DNA of 39,444 nt from Shewanella nanhaiensis (GTDB lineage: Bacteria; Pseudomonadota; Gammaproteobacteria; Enterobacterales; Shewanellaceae). The stretch lies in contig NZ_JAHZST010000031.1 of NCBI RefSeq assembly GCF_019457885.1, positions 1 to 39,444 of the forward strand. Direction: 5' to 3'. Both the position numbers and the translations under genes were made by a program. How positions within the stretch are numbered: position 1 is the first letter of the stretch; each line of letters starts with the position of its first letter. The notes beneath the pieces are model-generated. The model worked only from the letters and a program-made list of their open reading frames with translations, had not been told where the DNA came from and made no database searches. This document shows, in pieces, positions 1-8,870 of the stretch.

Positions 1-3000
1 CGTCGCTGACACTGAGGTTATCGGTGGTGTCAACATCGCTGCTGTTAGTAAGCAGATCGATGGTGAATGGAGCTTCATCTTCATTGGTGACTTCGCGGAT
101 AGCCGCGCTGACTTGAGGCGCATCGTTCGTGCCGGTGATGGTGATGACAAGCTCTGCTGTATCAGTATTGCCGTTGCCATCACTCATTGTATAAGTGAAG
201 GTCTCAGTAACGACTTGTCCTTCAACTAATGCATTCGCAGCAGCTTGATCGGCTGTGTAGCTGTAACTGCCGTCAGTATTGAGGGTCAGAGTGCCGTAGG
301 TTCCTTCTAGGGTGCTGCCAACAGTTCCTATGTTGCCTGAGCCATCTTCAGTTCCTGTACGAAACGCAGTGACATTTAGTGTGTTACTGACTAGATCTGT
401 GTCGTTCTTTAATACGCCATTAGCTGCTGTTACGGATAGAGTGGCATCCTCATTAATATTTGCCGCATCATCATTAGCGATAGGTGCTGTAGTGTCTTCT
501 GTGGTGAATGGCTCTGTTGCCTCAATAGCGGGGTTACCAGCCAGATCAGAGACATTAGCCGTTACTGTGTAACCTGCTTCATCGGGGTAAGCACTCATGT
601 CGATGCCTGTAATACTCCAACTGCCATCAGCTAATACTGTGGCGGTACCTGTGAAGATAGTGAGGCTGTTTGCGTCGACAATAGTGACGGTTACGATTTG
701 ATTGGTTTCAGCTGTGGTTGTTCCGCTGATGGTTACGCTGTCGTCTTCACTATCAGTAACTTTGTTGTCACCTGTGATCATGTCGATATCGATAAGCGGA
801 AGGCTGGTATCAACTGTTGCAGTATCACTGCCCTGGTTAGATGCATTACCTGCTACATCTGTTTGGGTGGCGGTAACTGTTATTGTTTCATCATCGGCGG
901 GCTTGCTCTCTAACAGATAGATAACGCCATTATCGTAGGTGTAATCATTCGCAGGGCTGCCGTCGGTGAATTGTAATTTTCCATTTACAAGCTCTAGTTC
1001 AACGGTTCTTGTGCTGTTACCATTTGCAATATTGATGGTAACTAGACCACCAGATTCGAACTTATCGCCATCAATAGCGATTGAAACTTCTACTCCATCA
1101 TGTCCCCAGAGTTCAGATTTAGAAAGTAACTCATCGTTGTTAACATCACTTTCAATGGTAACAACTGGTGCATCAACTACAGAGAGATCAACGCTGTAGC
1201 TCTCACTGTCTGTTGCTGTATTACTGTTACCTGCGCTATCTATTACTGTGATAGAGGCTGTGATATTTGTGCTACTAGCTGTTGTTAATAGGCTTGCATC
1301 TATGCTAGTTGTAAAACCTAGCACTCCGTCACCTAGGTCGATGACTTGCACAGTTGCAATAATGTTTCCATCTAAGCTTAATGTGACAGTGTCTCCAATC
1401 TGAACGTCACCATCTACTGTCCCACTTAGGGTTACACTGCCACTGGCTTCATCACTATTAATAATGTTGTCATCGCCGATAGTAATGGCAGACAGATCAA
1501 TATTTATTGTCGGTAGGGTTATATCTACTGTTGCAGTATCACTATGTTCACTGGATGTGTTACCTACAGCATCAGTCTGAGTGGCTGTAACTGTGATAGA
1601 TTCGTCATGAGTTGGTCTGTATTCTGAAAATGAAATAGTACCATTCTCATATTCAAAACCTGTGGCAGGGCTACCATCGCTGAATTGCAGCTCACCATTG
1701 ACCAGTTGTAACTCAATGTCCTTAGTTATATCACCATTCTCAATTGCAATCGTGACAATACCGCCAGCTTCAAATTTTTCACCATCAATTTCTATCGATA
1801 TCTTGATTTCACCGCGATCATGCCAGTCTGTTTGTGTAAGCTCAGCTCTAGAGAGAAGTTCATCATTATTAATATCGTTCAGAATAGTGACAATAGGTGC
1901 ATCAACAACTGAAGTATCAACACTGTAGCTCTCATTGTCACTTGCAGTGCTGCTATTTCCTGCCGCATCTGTGGTGGTAACAGTGGCTGTAATCGTTGTT
2001 GTTTCACCCTCTACCAGAGTACTTGCATCGACAACAGTATTAAATCCAAGTACGCCATCACCTAGAACAATGACAGTAGTGGTAATGATGGTACTGCCAT
2101 CTAAGGTGAGCGTTACGGTATCGCCAACTTGGGCATCTCCACCAACAGTACCGCTTAGGGTTACACTGCCACTGGCTTCATCACTATTGATGATGTTGTC
2201 TGTGCCAATGATGATTTGATTGAGATCGATGCTTGCTTCTGCCAGCGTATCAATAACAGCAGAATCAGAACCTGGTGCTGAGGTGTTTCCTGCTGGGTCT
2301 GTGATTGTCGCTGTAACCGTGATCTCTTGGCCTTCGCCTGGGTTTGGTAGGGTTAAATTAACGTAGCCGTTTTCAATGTCGGTTTCAGAGAGAATGATCT
2401 CTACACCATTTACATTGAGAGTGTCGCCAGAGTTTGCTCCAGTATCTTCAAGCCCAATAGTTACAGCTATATCATTTGAATCGTTGAGTTCTTGGTTACT
2501 AATGAAGGCATCATTATTAGTGTCAGTGGTAATGGTTACTTGTGGGGCACCATCTATGACAGGGGTAACCTCTAAAGTCAGAGTCGCACTTTCACCTGTG
2601 TTAGTGGTGTAGGTGATAACAGGAACTTCACCGTTCCAGTTGTCATTTGGAGTGAAGGTATAAGCGCCATCTTCATTAATGACAATTGAGCCACCCTCTA
2701 ACTCAACTGTGGTTCCTGCCGTGTAAGTTTCGCCATCGACTTCAAAGCTAACCACAGTGAGGTCATTGTCGATATCAGAGTCGTTATCTAGCACATTACC
2801 CGTGGCGACCGTATCTTCATCGACAGTATTGCTGTCATTGTTAACTATGCTTGGGTCATCAACGGCATTAACTGCAATGGTTAATGTGGCACTAGAGCCT
2901 GTGTTAGTGGTGTAGGTGATAACAGGAACTTCACCATTCCAGTCGTCATTTGGAGTGAAGGTATAAGCGCCATCTTCATTAATGACAATTGAGCCACCCT

Positions 3001-4216
3001 CTAACTCTACAGTGGTTCCTGCAGTATAAGTTTCACCATCGACTTCAAAGCTGATAACAGACAGCTCGCTGTCGATATCTGAATCGTTATCAAGCACGTT
3101 ACCCGTGGCCACAGTGTCTTCATCGACAGTGTTGCTGTCATTGGTCACTATACTTGGGTCATCGACTGGGGCAACCTCTAAAGTCAGAGTCGCACTTTCA
3201 CCTGTGTTAGTGGTGTAGGTGATAACAGGAACTTCACCGTTCCAGTTGTTATTTGGGGTGAAGGTGTAAGAGCCATCTTCATTAATGACAATTGAGCCGC
3301 CCTCTAACTCAACAGTGGTTCCTGCCGTGTAAGTTTCGCCATCAACTTCAAAGCTAACTACAGTGAGGTCATTGTCGATATCTGAGTCGTTATCTAGCAC
3401 ATTACCCGTGGCGACCGTATCTTCATCGACAGTATTGCTGTCATTGACTACTATGCTTGGGTCATCGACTGCGTTAACTATTATCGTTAATGTCGCCGTA
3501 GCACCAGTATTAGTGGTGTAAGTAATAACAGGAACTTCACCGTTCCAGTTGTCATTTGGGGTGAAGATATAAGAGCCATCTTCATTGATAACTATGGTGC
3601 CGCCTTCCACTTCGATAAGTGATCCGGCATCGTAACTAATCTCTTCAATTTGAAAACTGACGACACTTAGATTCGTGTCACTGTCTATATCGTTTGTTAA
3701 TACGTTTCCAGTTGCTACGCCGTCTTCATCTATGCTGCTTGTGTCATTAACTAAAGCAGATGGAGTGTCGGTCAGGTTTTCATCATTTGTATCTTGGATT
3801 GAAAATTCAGACTGAAATGCTCCATCTGAGTTAAAACCTGAAGTCGCTAAAGTTTCATCGCCGCTTCGAGTGACAGAGATAAAGCCTGAACCACCTTCAT
3901 TACCATTCGCTCCGCCTGCTGCGGTTTCTGGTAGATCTAAGGTTGGATCATCGCCTGATGCAATTAGCGCTTGAAGCGCCTCAATTTCATCGAGAGCTTC
4001 AGTGTTTACTAGGGAATCTGCTACTTCTGTATTGGAATAAAAAGAGCCATCGTCATAGGCTATCTCTATTTGCGCGCCCTCTTCAATAAACAGGGTTGCA
4101 GAAGCGGGTACTTGCTCGCCTGAAGAGATCGTTTTGGTAATGCCATCTAATGTTATCGTGACCTTTCCTGCAACAAGTCTAACCTGTCCATTTTGTGTCG
4201 TAATTAGTGATTCCAT
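1..4216 (-). CDS. Giant LapA/BpfA-like type I-secreted adhesin (5' part; runs off the window)
   Basis: The reading frame is open from ATG at 4216 to base 1 (1405 codons seen, C-terminus missing). A GGAG ribosome site lies about 8 nt before the start. Residues 1-115 resemble the N-terminal retention module of LapA-family adhesins, which holds the protein in the outer membrane during type I secretion. A TAAG motif at residues 98-101 fits the di-alanine site cut by the periplasmic protease LapG. Residues of about 145-550 are four 101-aa cadherin-like repeats with a VDED-TVATGNVLDND signature. Ig-like domains follow. A VCBS-like domain (YGTLTLNTDGSYSYT, then SDGNGNTDTAELVITITGTND) lies near residues 1240-1350. 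The missing C-terminus should carry RTX repeats and a secretion signal. The predicted role is surface attachment and biofilm formation. The family is clear; orthology to Shewanella BpfA is not, because the neighbours differ from what I recall. Confidence 0.9.
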   Translation of the reverse strand, partial: MESLITTQNGQVRLVAGKVTITLDGITKTISSGEQVPASATLFIEEGAQIEIAYDDGSFYSNTEVADSLVNTEALDEIEALQALIASGDDPTLDLPETAAGGANGNEGGSGFISVTRSGDETLATSGFNSDGAFQSEFSIQDTNDENLTDTPSALVNDTSSIDEDGVATGNVLTNDIDSDTNLSVVSFQIEEISYDAGSLIEVEGGTIVINEDGSYIFTPNDNWNGEVPVITYTTNTGATATLTIIVNAVDDPSIVVNDSNTVDEDTVATGNVLDNDSDIDNDLTVVSFEVDGETYTAGTTVELEGGSIVINEDGSYTFTPNNNWNGEVPVITYTTNTGESATLTLEVAPVDDPSIVTNDSNTVDEDTVATGNVLDNDSDIDSELSVISFEVDGETYTAGTTVELEGGSIVINEDGAYTFTPNDDWNGEVPVITYTTNTGSSATLTIAVNAVDDPSIVNNDSNTVDEDTVATGNVLDNDSDIDNDLTVVSFEVDGETYTAGTTVELEGGSIVINEDGAYTFTPNDNWNGEVPVITYTTNTGESATLTLEVTPVIDGAPQVTITTDTNNDAFISNQELNDSNDIAVTIGLEDTGANSGDTLNVNGVEIILSETDIENGYVNLTLPNPGEGQEITVTATITDPAGNTSAPGSDSAVIDTLAEASIDLNQIIIGTDNIINSDEASGSVTLSGTVGGDAQVGDTVTLTLDGSTIITTTVIVLGDGVLGFNTVVDASTLVEGETTTITATVTTTDAAGNSSTASDNESYSVDTSVVDAPIVTILNDINNDELLSRAELTQTDWHDRGEIKISIEIDGEKFEAGGIVTIAIENGDITKDIELQLVNGELQFSDGSPATGFEYENGTISFSEYRPTHDESITVTATQTDAVGNTSSEHSDTATVDITLPTINIDLSAITIGDDNIINSDEASGSVTLSGTVDGDVQIGDTVTLSLDGNIIATVQVIDLGDGVLGFTTSIDASLLTTASSTNITASITVIDSAGNSNTATDSESYSVDLSVVDAPVVTIESDVNNDELLSKSELWGHDGVEVSIAIDGDKFESGGLVTINIANGNSTRTVELELVNGKLQFTDGSPANDYTYDNGVIYLLESKPADDETITVTATQTDVAGNASNQGSDTATVDTSLPLIDIDMITGDNKVTDSEDDSVTISGTTTAETNQIVTVTIVDANSLTIFTGTATVLADGSWSITGIDMSAYPDEAGYTVTANVSDLAGNPAIEATEPFTTEDTTAPIANDDAANINEDATLSVTAANGVLKNDTDLVSNTLNVTAFRTGTEDGSGNIGTVGSTLEGTYGTLTLNTDGSYSYTADQAAANALVEGQVVTETFTYTMSDGNGNTDTAELVITITGTNDAPQVSAAIREVTNEDEAPFTIDLLTNSSDVDTTDNLSVSD
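780..2230 (-). repeat. Two approximately 0.73-kb higher-order repeats (Ig-like domains)
   Basis: Matching landmarks recur about 729 bp apart: CTGTAGCTCTCA at 1194 and 1923, GTTACACTGC at 1431 and 2160. Another pair is 714 bp apart (AGTATCAC at 821 and 1535), so the units carry small in-frame indels. Each unit covers about 240 residues, probably two Ig-like domains. The copies are more diverged than the 303-bp array. Confidence 0.75.
2563..3774 (-). repeat. Four tandem 303-bp coding repeats in the adhesin
   Basis: The landmark CAGGAACTTCACC recurs at 2620, 2923, 3226 and 3529, exactly 303 bp (101 codons) apart. Long stretches are identical between copies, so the array expanded or was homogenised recently. 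The copy nearest the N-terminus (3529-3774) is the most diverged. Each unit encodes one cadherin-like extracellular domain. Confidence 0.93.
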
Positions 4217-4674
4217 TCGAAAACTCCAAGCAATTGAGTGTTAAAGTTGTTGCCTTGTAAAAACAGATAAATGAAGGTTTACAACAAGGGCAAGCATAGA
4301 TCTTGAAATGTTAACGCATGCAACTTTGGCTATCAACTTGTTGGTTTAACTAAAATTTATTTTTTGACGCAGGAAAAATAAGCACAAAGTTGGTAAAACT
4401 GAAAGGTGGGATTTTATTGGTTTATAACTCTGTTTATTTGTGTCGGGCAGAGTTATATGTTTATTTTTTGTTAATTTAGAGTTTGGCTATTAATGGCGTT
4501 TTTTTGACACTTTTTTTCGAGATTTACAAAATAGGGCGCTAGTTTGTCATCTCGTTTTCTATTCTTGTCTTTGAGATCTGTGTGTACTTTTATAAAGAGA
4601 GACAGTGAAAGGCAGTTTAGCTATAAAAAGACCGGCGATCACCGGTCCTATATTTTGCGTTAATATCTAAGCGA
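4217..4674. other. Intergenic region between the adhesin and ytfE
   Basis: This 458-bp AT-rich stretch contains no convincing gene. It must hold the adhesin promoter and leader on the minus strand. It also holds the ytfE terminator at 4622-4648. Several long T- and A-runs are present, but I cannot assign a promoter or a FleQ-type site with confidence. Confidence 0.6.
4622..4648 (-). terminator. Rho-independent terminator of ytfE
   Basis: On the minus strand the stem GACCGG / CCGGTC (4642-4647 with 4630-4635) encloses a 6-nt loop and is followed by TTTTT (4625-4629). It starts about 27 bp after the ytfE stop. Confidence 0.85.
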
Positions 4675-5391
4675 TTAGTTTGCTAACGCCAATGCTTTTG
4701 GGAAGAGGATATTATTCTCAAGGTGGATATGCTGTTTTAAGTCTGCTTCGAACTCTGCCAATGTGGCATAACAGACTCGCCAAGTGGTGCAGGCATGCTC
4801 AGGTGGCTGAAAGTCATTAGTTAGCTCATGTAACTTCTCAAGTATTCTTGCCGCATCATCATGTTCATGTTGCATCGCATTAATAGGATTTCCTATATGG
4901 CCAAAGCAAGCATTTACCGTTTCACCGCTACCCATAGCTCGAATAGCAGGAAATAAGATCTGCTCCTCTTTCATCAAATGAGGTGTGAGATCATCAACTA
5001 AAGCTCTTATCCAGCCCGCTAAGGGTTTTATCTCGGCATAGTGCTCGCCATGTGCGCGCACCATTTTTTGGCTGTACTCAATGAGCAGCGGTGACTTTTC
5101 TCGTACGTAACTATGATGTTTAGCTTCGATATAATCGATCAGTTCTGCAAGGGGGAGTTGGTTGAGTGCATCCTCTTTTTGACCTGTTCGCTCTAGCTTT
5201 TTTAACTCACTTATCACTTCAGATAGCTCAACATTAGCTTTATTGCAGGCACTGGCTAATGAGCGGCCACCACCACAACAGAAATCGATACCAAATTGGC
5301 TGAAGATGTGAGCATAGCGAAAATCTTTAGCGACAAGTTGCCCTACGCCCTGCTCAGAGAGAGAAACATCGGATTGAGTAGTGAGGCTCAT
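4675..5391 (-). CDS. ytfE: Iron-sulfur cluster repair di-iron protein (YtfE/ScdA/RIC family)
   Basis: The 238-aa protein is full length for the family. The N-terminal ScdA_N domain has the signature FGIDFCCGGG (residues 33-42). A hemerythrin-like four-helix domain follows, with likely di-iron ligands in HH (92-93), HLMKEEQILF (138-147), HEHDD (175-179) and HIHLENNILF (221-230). The family repairs iron-sulfur clusters damaged by nitric oxide or oxidative stress in the cytoplasm. A GGAG site lies 6 nt before the ATG. It stands alone with its own terminator. Homologues are usually under NsrR control; I saw only a weak, unconvincing operator upstream. Confidence 0.93.
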   Translation of the reverse strand: MSLTTQSDVSLSEQGVGQLVAKDFRYAHIFSQFGIDFCCGGGRSLASACNKANVELSEVISELKKLERTGQKEDALNQLPLAELIDYIEAKHHSYVREKSPLLIEYSQKMVRAHGEHYAEIKPLAGWIRALVDDLTPHLMKEEQILFPAIRAMGSGETVNACFGHIGNPINAMQHEHDDAARILEKLHELTNDFQPPEHACTTWRVCYATLAEFEADLKQHIHLENNILFPKALALAN

Positions 5392-5496
5392 AGAAACTCC
5401 AAAAGCTGCTTTATATTTGCATGTTTAGTGCATCATATTGGCAGTATTAAAGCTGTGCAATCTATTCCCGACTAAAACACTAAGGTAATCACATTT

Positions 5497-6627
5497 TCAT
5501 TGCGCTAGATCATTAATTGGGGTGATTAGCACTCTGTCTGAAACAAGCTGCTTCTCCAGCATTCCGCCCACTCTTAATAGATCTCCTTGATAAAGAATAA
5601 GCCCTCGATGATCCATACTTTTCTGTTTGGCCTCTATGATGGGTAGCCAGCTATGGTTTTTGAGATCAAAGCGGTAAAGCTTATTTGAGGGCTCGCTTGG
5701 CTGGCTGTTATAGCCAATACCGTTGTAGTTGTATGGATTGTCGCTGCCGGCCATAAAGATCAGCTGTTGGTTCTTGCTGTCTCCAGTAGCTGCCATACGA
5801 TAGTGGGCTACAGGAGGCTGAGCTTTGCTGGTTTCTTGAAGCGATGAGCTCAATGAATAGTGGGGCAGGGCTTGCCAGTCTATTTTTAGGTGGTCATCCG
5901 CTTTTATTTTTCCATAGAGACAGATGGCAGAGGCGGTAAATGTTCGAGCTTGATTTTCTCTGGCTTGAACTGACACCCCATCGCATAGAACAAGCTCTTG
6001 CCCCACTGCAGCAACGGCCTGACCAAATACGGCTGGAGCTGGGATAGGGGTTGCTTGGGACCAAATATTAGTTTGGGTGTCATAGACCTGAACTAAATTG
6101 ACATTGCCATGTTGGTGCCAGCCACCAAACAGATAGATATACCTGTCTTGATAGCTAAACGCTGCGGTATCATCAACGGCAACAGGCATGTCGCTAATTC
6201 GAGAGTAGCTATTATTTTTAAGTGAATATAGGTAGTTGTCTGATGTGGATATCTCTTGATGATCTTTTGACACCGTATAGCCACCAAAGATATAGACCCT
6301 GTCTTTGATGCCAACCGCCATGCTTGCCAACCTTCCTGGTAACTGCTCAATATGAGGCACATTTGTGATTGCCTGCCACTGAGCTTTTGGCTCATTAAGC
6401 TTAAGCCGCCATGCCCTATTATGAACTCCTTGATGGTCTTTCTCTGAGTCCAGTCCCATAAAGCTAAACAGATAATCCTCGCCATCACTGGTTGCCAAAG
6501 CCACTGCATTGTTAGCAACGGGTTCTGGCAAGTTCGGATAATGCACAGCCGATGAGTTAGCCGATACCTGCAAGTGGGAAAGCAGCAAGGGAAAAAGTAG
6601 CAAGAGTACGGCGTTAAGCTTGTTCAT
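5497..6627 (-). CDS. Exported Kelch-repeat beta-propeller protein, possible sialate mutarotase relative
   Basis: I chose the ATG at 6627 (376 aa) over an upstream one because it follows a GGAG site and opens directly into a signal peptide: MNKL, a Leu-rich core, then a likely cut after QVSA. The mature protein has Kelch-type strands such as DRVYIFGGY and RYIYLFGGWH, each followed by a strand naming parameters or values. The length is close to that of N-acetylneuraminate epimerase NanM and its circularly permuted relatives, which act in the periplasm. No sialic acid genes are nearby, so the substrate is unassigned. It follows no obvious operon and lies between ytfE and the divergent hipBA. Confidence 0.75.
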   Translation of the reverse strand: MNKLNAVLLLLFPLLLSHLQVSANSSAVHYPNLPEPVANNAVALATSDGEDYLFSFMGLDSEKDHQGVHNRAWRLKLNEPKAQWQAITNVPHIEQLPGRLASMAVGIKDRVYIFGGYTVSKDHQEISTSDNYLYSLKNNSYSRISDMPVAVDDTAAFSYQDRYIYLFGGWHQHGNVNLVQVYDTQTNIWSQATPIPAPAVFGQAVAAVGQELVLCDGVSVQARENQARTFTASAICLYGKIKADDHLKIDWQALPHYSLSSSLQETSKAQPPVAHYRMAATGDSKNQQLIFMAGSDNPYNYNGIGYNSQPSEPSNKLYRFDLKNHSWLPIIEAKQKSMDHRGLILYQGDLLRVGGMLEKQLVSDRVLITPINDLAQ

Positions 6628-6780
6628 ATGTGAGCTCCAAATAACAGGTTTAGACATCATAGGGTGTTTGGCACATCGACTCCAAATTGTTACTTCAAAA
6701 AAGAGCCCAACATATAGCACTGAATGCGTTATGTGCGCGGTGAATATCTCGGATAAAACATTACAAACCTCTCTAATATT

Positions 6781-6836
6781 GCTACTATAGTAACAATATT
6801 TGTCTTTTTGTGATTTATTTTGTCACTATAGTAACA
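6781..6836 (+). promoter_or_regulatory. Paired operator-like sites upstream of the first hipBA operon
   Basis: ACTATAGTAACA occurs at 6784 and again at 6825, 41 bp apart, about four helical turns. Each contains the perfect palindrome ACTATAGT. The second copy ends about 10 bp before the antitoxin start codon. This fits cooperative HipB-type autorepression, an inference from position and symmetry. Confidence 0.65.
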
Positions 6837-6845
6837 GGTGTCTGT

Positions 6846-7121
6846 ATGTTGAATCTATATACCGCTTTTGATGTTCAAATGGAGTTGCGTGACTTTATAA
6901 GTCAATCTCGCAAACTAAATAAGTTGTCGGTGGAAGAGTTATCGACCCGCTCTGGCGTACCTTATGGAACCATTAGAAAGTTTGAAACCACAGGGAATAT
7001 TTCACTAAGGCAGTTTTTGATGCTTTATGAAGCTGTTGGTAATTTAAGCAAAGTCCGAACATTAACTAAGACTGATAATGAGCAGCCTACCAGCATTGAA
7101 GAGGTACTAAAAAATGCTTGA
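6846..7121 (+). CDS. HipB-like antitoxin, XRE-family helix-turn-helix
   Basis: The preferred start is ATG 6846, preceded by AGGTG with 5-nt spacing; an upstream ATG at 6810 lies between the two operator copies. The 91-aa product has an XRE fold at about residues 10-60 (VEELSTRSGVPYGTIRKFETTG). The gene overlaps the next by 8 bp, typical of translational coupling in toxin-antitoxin operons. The expected role is to bind and neutralise the downstream HipA-like kinase and to repress the operon through the paired ACTATAGT sites. Confidence 0.8.
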   Translation: MLNLYTAFDVQMELRDFISQSRKLNKLSVEELSTRSGVPYGTIRKFETTGNISLRQFLMLYEAVGNLSKVRTLTKTDNEQPTSIEEVLKNA

Positions 7122-8349
7122 GACTCCACTTAGAGTAAACAGAACATTTTCTGATGGCTCAAAGGCGCATATTGGCACATTGGCAGAAAATAGAGCGGGC
7201 ACATACTTTCAGTTCGATGAAACCTATTTAGCTCAACATCCTACTTCAATTGCTCCATTTAATATTAAGGCCGATCTCACACTACAAAAAGCACCCAAGC
7301 AGCCACATTATGGTATCCATGGTGTGTTCGGTGACAGTCTGCCAGATGGTTGGGGATTGCACCTTATGGACAGAGTATTTAGGCAAAATGGCTACAACCC
7401 ACAACTTATCACAGCGTTAGAGCGACTGGCATATATTGGCGACCAATGCCTTGGTGCCTTGTCCTATGAGCCTGAGATGCATCTACTTGAAGCCGATTCA
7501 AGAGATGTTGAGTTAGTAACTCTAGGTCAAGAGGCGGTGAAAGAGTTTGAAGGAACTGAATCAAAGTTAATTGAACAGCTTATGAATGCGGCGGGATCTG
7601 GTGGTGCGCGGCCTAAATTGAATGTAACAAAAACCAGTGATGGCCAATTTTCGACACATGCTAATGCCACTGGTGAAAAACTAATTGTTAAATTAACCTC
7701 TGAAAAATTCGACTTAAAGCATTCTGAAAGCTTGGTGGAATACGCCTACATGCAGATGGCCAGTAATTTGGGTATTGAAACGCCTAAATTTGAATTGATT
7801 GAAGCGAGTGCAGGGCGAATGTGGTTACAGCAAACCCGATTCGATTGTACTCCTCATGGCAAGCGACACATGATCTCGGCTTGTGGTTTACTGGATGCGT
7901 CCTTCAGGGAGCCTTCACTTGATTATGTTGATCTCGTTAAGGCCACTAGAATGCTGTGTGGTGTTGGGGAGGCGAGAAAGCTAGTTAAACGTGCCTTGTT
8001 CAATTTCATTACCGTAAACCAAGATGATCATGCTAAAAACTTTGCCTTTTTAGCTGACGATAATGATCAGTGGCGGCTATCACCGTTTTACGACATTGTA
8101 TACAGCCCCTCGCCATACAAACAGCATATGACATCGTTTAATGGCAATGGCAGTTCGCCAAAGCAAGCACTTAATATACTGGCTGGTCAAGCAGGTTACT
8201 CAAGTGATAAACCATTACGAGAGATGCTAGAAGAGATTTATCAGCAGAGCAGAAGCTTTACCCAAGAAGCAAAAAATCTTGGTATCCCTAATCAATTACT
8301 GACAACCATAGATAACCAGATGACAGAAAAGTGGAATAGCCTCCGATAA
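7114..8349 (+). CDS. HipA-like Ser/Thr kinase toxin (divergent subgroup)
   Basis: The 411-aa protein carries HipA features: GDSLPDGWG (73-81), a Gly-rich segment GSGGARPK (161-168), a candidate ATP-contacting Lys at 193, catalytic DDHAKN (304-309) and the metal-binding FYD (325-327). It lacks the GAQEK segment with the regulatory Ser of classical HipA and has GGARPK there instead, so it belongs to a different subgroup from the second HipA in this window. Family members phosphorylate translation factors such as glutamyl- or tryptophanyl-tRNA synthetase. The target here is unknown. It starts inside the antitoxin gene (8-bp overlap). Confidence 0.85.
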   Translation: MLETPLRVNRTFSDGSKAHIGTLAENRAGTYFQFDETYLAQHPTSIAPFNIKADLTLQKAPKQPHYGIHGVFGDSLPDGWGLHLMDRVFRQNGYNPQLITALERLAYIGDQCLGALSYEPEMHLLEADSRDVELVTLGQEAVKEFEGTESKLIEQLMNAAGSGGARPKLNVTKTSDGQFSTHANATGEKLIVKLTSEKFDLKHSESLVEYAYMQMASNLGIETPKFELIEASAGRMWLQQTRFDCTPHGKRHMISACGLLDASFREPSLDYVDLVKATRMLCGVGEARKLVKRALFNFITVNQDDHAKNFAFLADDNDQWRLSPFYDIVYSPSPYKQHMTSFNGNGSSPKQALNILAGQAGYSSDKPLREMLEEIYQQSRSFTQEAKNLGIPNQLLTTIDNQMTEKWNSLR

Positions 8350-8361
8350 CTTTGGTCTGTA

Positions 8362-8385
8362 ACACTTTTATGCGCATAAAAGTGT
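8362..8385. promoter_or_regulatory. Perfect 24-bp palindrome between the two hipBA operons
   Basis: The sequence is perfectly self-complementary, with arms ACACTTTTATGC and GCATAAAAGTGT, beginning 13 bp after the first hipA stop. It could act as a hairpin terminator for the first operon or as an operator. No strong T-run follows, so an operator or mixed role is as likely. Confidence 0.6.
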
Positions 8386-8417
8386 GGCTTTGTAGTTTGT
8401 TTTGTAATTCTTCCACT

Positions 8418-8522
8418 TTTATCCGCTATAGCGTGTGAATTGAATTTAACGGTTGTAGCAGGTAAAGTAGGTTTTACCTGTTTTAGCGTGTAAATCTTGA
8501 TTTACCTGCTTTAGCGTGTAAA
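8418..8522 (+). promoter_or_regulatory. Three copies of a 22-bp operator-like repeat before the second hipBA operon
   Basis: Copies lie at 8418-8439 (diverged), 8473-8494 and 8501-8522. The last two differ at one base. Each has inverted ends TTTAC...GTAAA around CTGYTTTAGCGT. Spacing is 55 and 28 bp. Position just upstream of a HipB-type gene suggests multiple operators for antitoxin binding. Confidence 0.7.
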
Positions 8523-8558
8523 GTTAGGGTGGAAATTGATTTTATAGGTGGACTAATA

Positions 8559-8870
8559 ATGAAGGTGACAAACTCAAAACAGCTTAGTGCGTATTTAAAA
8601 GATGCGCGATTGAACATGAAGCTATCGCAAAGCAAAGTGGGCAATAAGGTTGGTATTCGTCAGGATACAGTCTCAAGCTTTGAGCAAAGCCCTGACTCTA
8701 CGAAATTAGAAACGCTGTTTAAGATCTTATCTGCACTTAATCTTGAGTTAGATATCAAGGTTAGAAATCCCGAGCTGGCCCATTCTAATGTGAAAGATAA
8801 GCCTCTTGATGATCATCAAGCTCAAGCCACTGCCACTGCTCAAAACCAAGAGTGGAAGGAGGAGTGGTAA
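8559..8870 (+). CDS. hipB: HipB antitoxin, XRE-family helix-turn-helix
   Basis: ATG 8559 is preferred over a GTG at 8529 because AGGTGG lies 7 nt upstream of it. The 103-aa protein has a helix-turn-helix (LSQSKVGNKVGIRQDTVSSFEQ) at about residues 24-46 and a Gln/Ala-rich C-terminal tail. The stop codon overlaps the hipA start by one base (TAATG). It probably represses the operon through the three 22-bp repeats just upstream and holds HipA inactive. Confidence 0.88.
   Translation: MKVTNSKQLSAYLKDARLNMKLSQSKVGNKVGIRQDTVSSFEQSPDSTKLETLFKILSALNLELDIKVRNPELAHSNVKDKPLDDHQAQATATAQNQEWKEEW

Noticed and set aside
2560..2960. Suspected frameshift in the adhesin repeats
   Set aside because: Recounting landmark positions gave exactly 303 bp between all copies and an open frame through to base 1.
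2563..3774. Regularly spaced repeats as a possible CRISPR array
   Set aside because: The period is 303 bp, it is in frame and codes for protein domains; no short repeats with unique spacers.
5400..5470. NsrR operator upstream of ytfE
   Set aside because: GATGCA and ATGCAA half-sites are present, but symmetry and spacing fit the consensus poorly.
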